Source of the DNA: Clostridia bacterium
Lineage (GTDB): Bacteria; Bacillota; Clostridia; Acetivibrionales; DSM-2933
Direction: 5' to 3'
DNA: 64,000 nucleotides
Assembly: GCA_026416815.1 (NCBI GenBank)
Contig: JAOAEJ010000060.1
Location: forward strand, 1-64,000
This document shows, piece after piece, positions 63,853 through 64,000 of the stretch. The notes below the pieces were generated by a model. The model did not search any database. It was not told the DNA's origin and saw only the letters and a program-made list of their open reading frames with translations. Every line of letters starts with the position of its first letter. The stretch's first letter is position 1. A program made the position numbers and the translations under genes.

Positions 63853-64000
63853 TTATTTTTCTGATGGATTAGTTTCTATATTCCAAACTTCATTAGTGTC
63901 GGCACTCTCTGCTCTTTTATCGGCTACAGATTTCTCTGCTCCGCATACAGGACAGCACTTCCATTCCTTTTTTAACTCAGCATTGCAGTTTGCGCATTCC
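63853..64000 (-). CDS. zinc-ribbon protein, 5' part cut off by the window edge
   Basis: Only the last 48 codons are seen: a zinc ribbon (ECANCNAELKKEWKCCPVCG, with C-x2-C pairs) and a polar tail (ADKRAESADTNEVWN...) ending in TAA at 63853. It is on the same strand as cassette B and 15 nt before its first gene (63361-63837), so it is probably the leading gene of that operon. The function is unknown. Confidence 0.65.
   Translation of the reverse strand, partial: ECANCNAELKKEWKCCPVCGAEKSVADKRAESADTNEVWNIETNPSEK

Overview
The window is AT-rich chromosome from a spore-forming, cell-wall-active member of the Clostridia. The evidence is sporulation genes (yabP, yabQ, spoVT, spoVG), low-GC promoters and SD sequences, an S-layer anchored starch-degrading enzyme, and a gene order that mirrors the Bacillus/Clostridium purR-spoVG-glmU-prs-pth-mfd-spoVT-yabN..yabR-tRNA locus. 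The species cannot be fixed from the sequence alone.

Layout. 1-850: end of a tRNA-Met and a NarL-type response regulator. 1030-19257: two tandem, paralogous, roughly 2900-residue secreted amylopullulanases (pullulanase plus alpha-amylase modules). One ends in three SLH domains and the other in three cadherin-like repeats; their leaders share elements. 20244-20480: tRNA-fMet and tRNA-Leu with a near-consensus promoter. 20780-36823: conserved housekeeping/sporulation block (yabR, divIC, yabQ, yabP, rqcP, hup, mazG, spoVT, prsA-like, mfd, pth, prs, glmU, spoVG, purR, divergent murC). 37152-39204: histidine kinase/response regulator pair. 39205-50200: accessory island holding an sce7725/sce7726-like pair, an AraC-like protein with a perfect 30-bp palindrome in front of it, a decayed IS256-type transposase, two tandem TniQ/TnsD-like genes without tnsABC, a two-TM protein and an XRE regulator. 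50209-54471: rpoN, a YgbA-family protein, small Cys-rich proteins, and a chromosomal ParM-like actin with a ParR-like partner.

54604-64000 is the most unusual part: a dense set of small membrane proteins rich in Met and His. A four-gene cassette (Met/Gly-rich 2-TM protein, small Met/His 2-TM protein, second small 2-TM protein, four-helix cytochrome b-like protein) occurs twice. Around it lie a DUF2318 protein, a copper-amine-oxidase-N-like protein, a cytochrome b5-like lipid- or membrane-anchored protein, a 37-residue microprotein and other membrane proteins. A 20-bp motif lies 47-50 nt upstream of the start codon of four different units here. I infer a co-regulated extracytoplasmic redox or soft-metal/heme handling system; its function is not established.

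Two families of short structured intergenic repeats are also present: one 106-bp element lies directly behind the stop codons of yabR and murC, and one long hairpin element lies before murC and inside the membrane-protein cluster.
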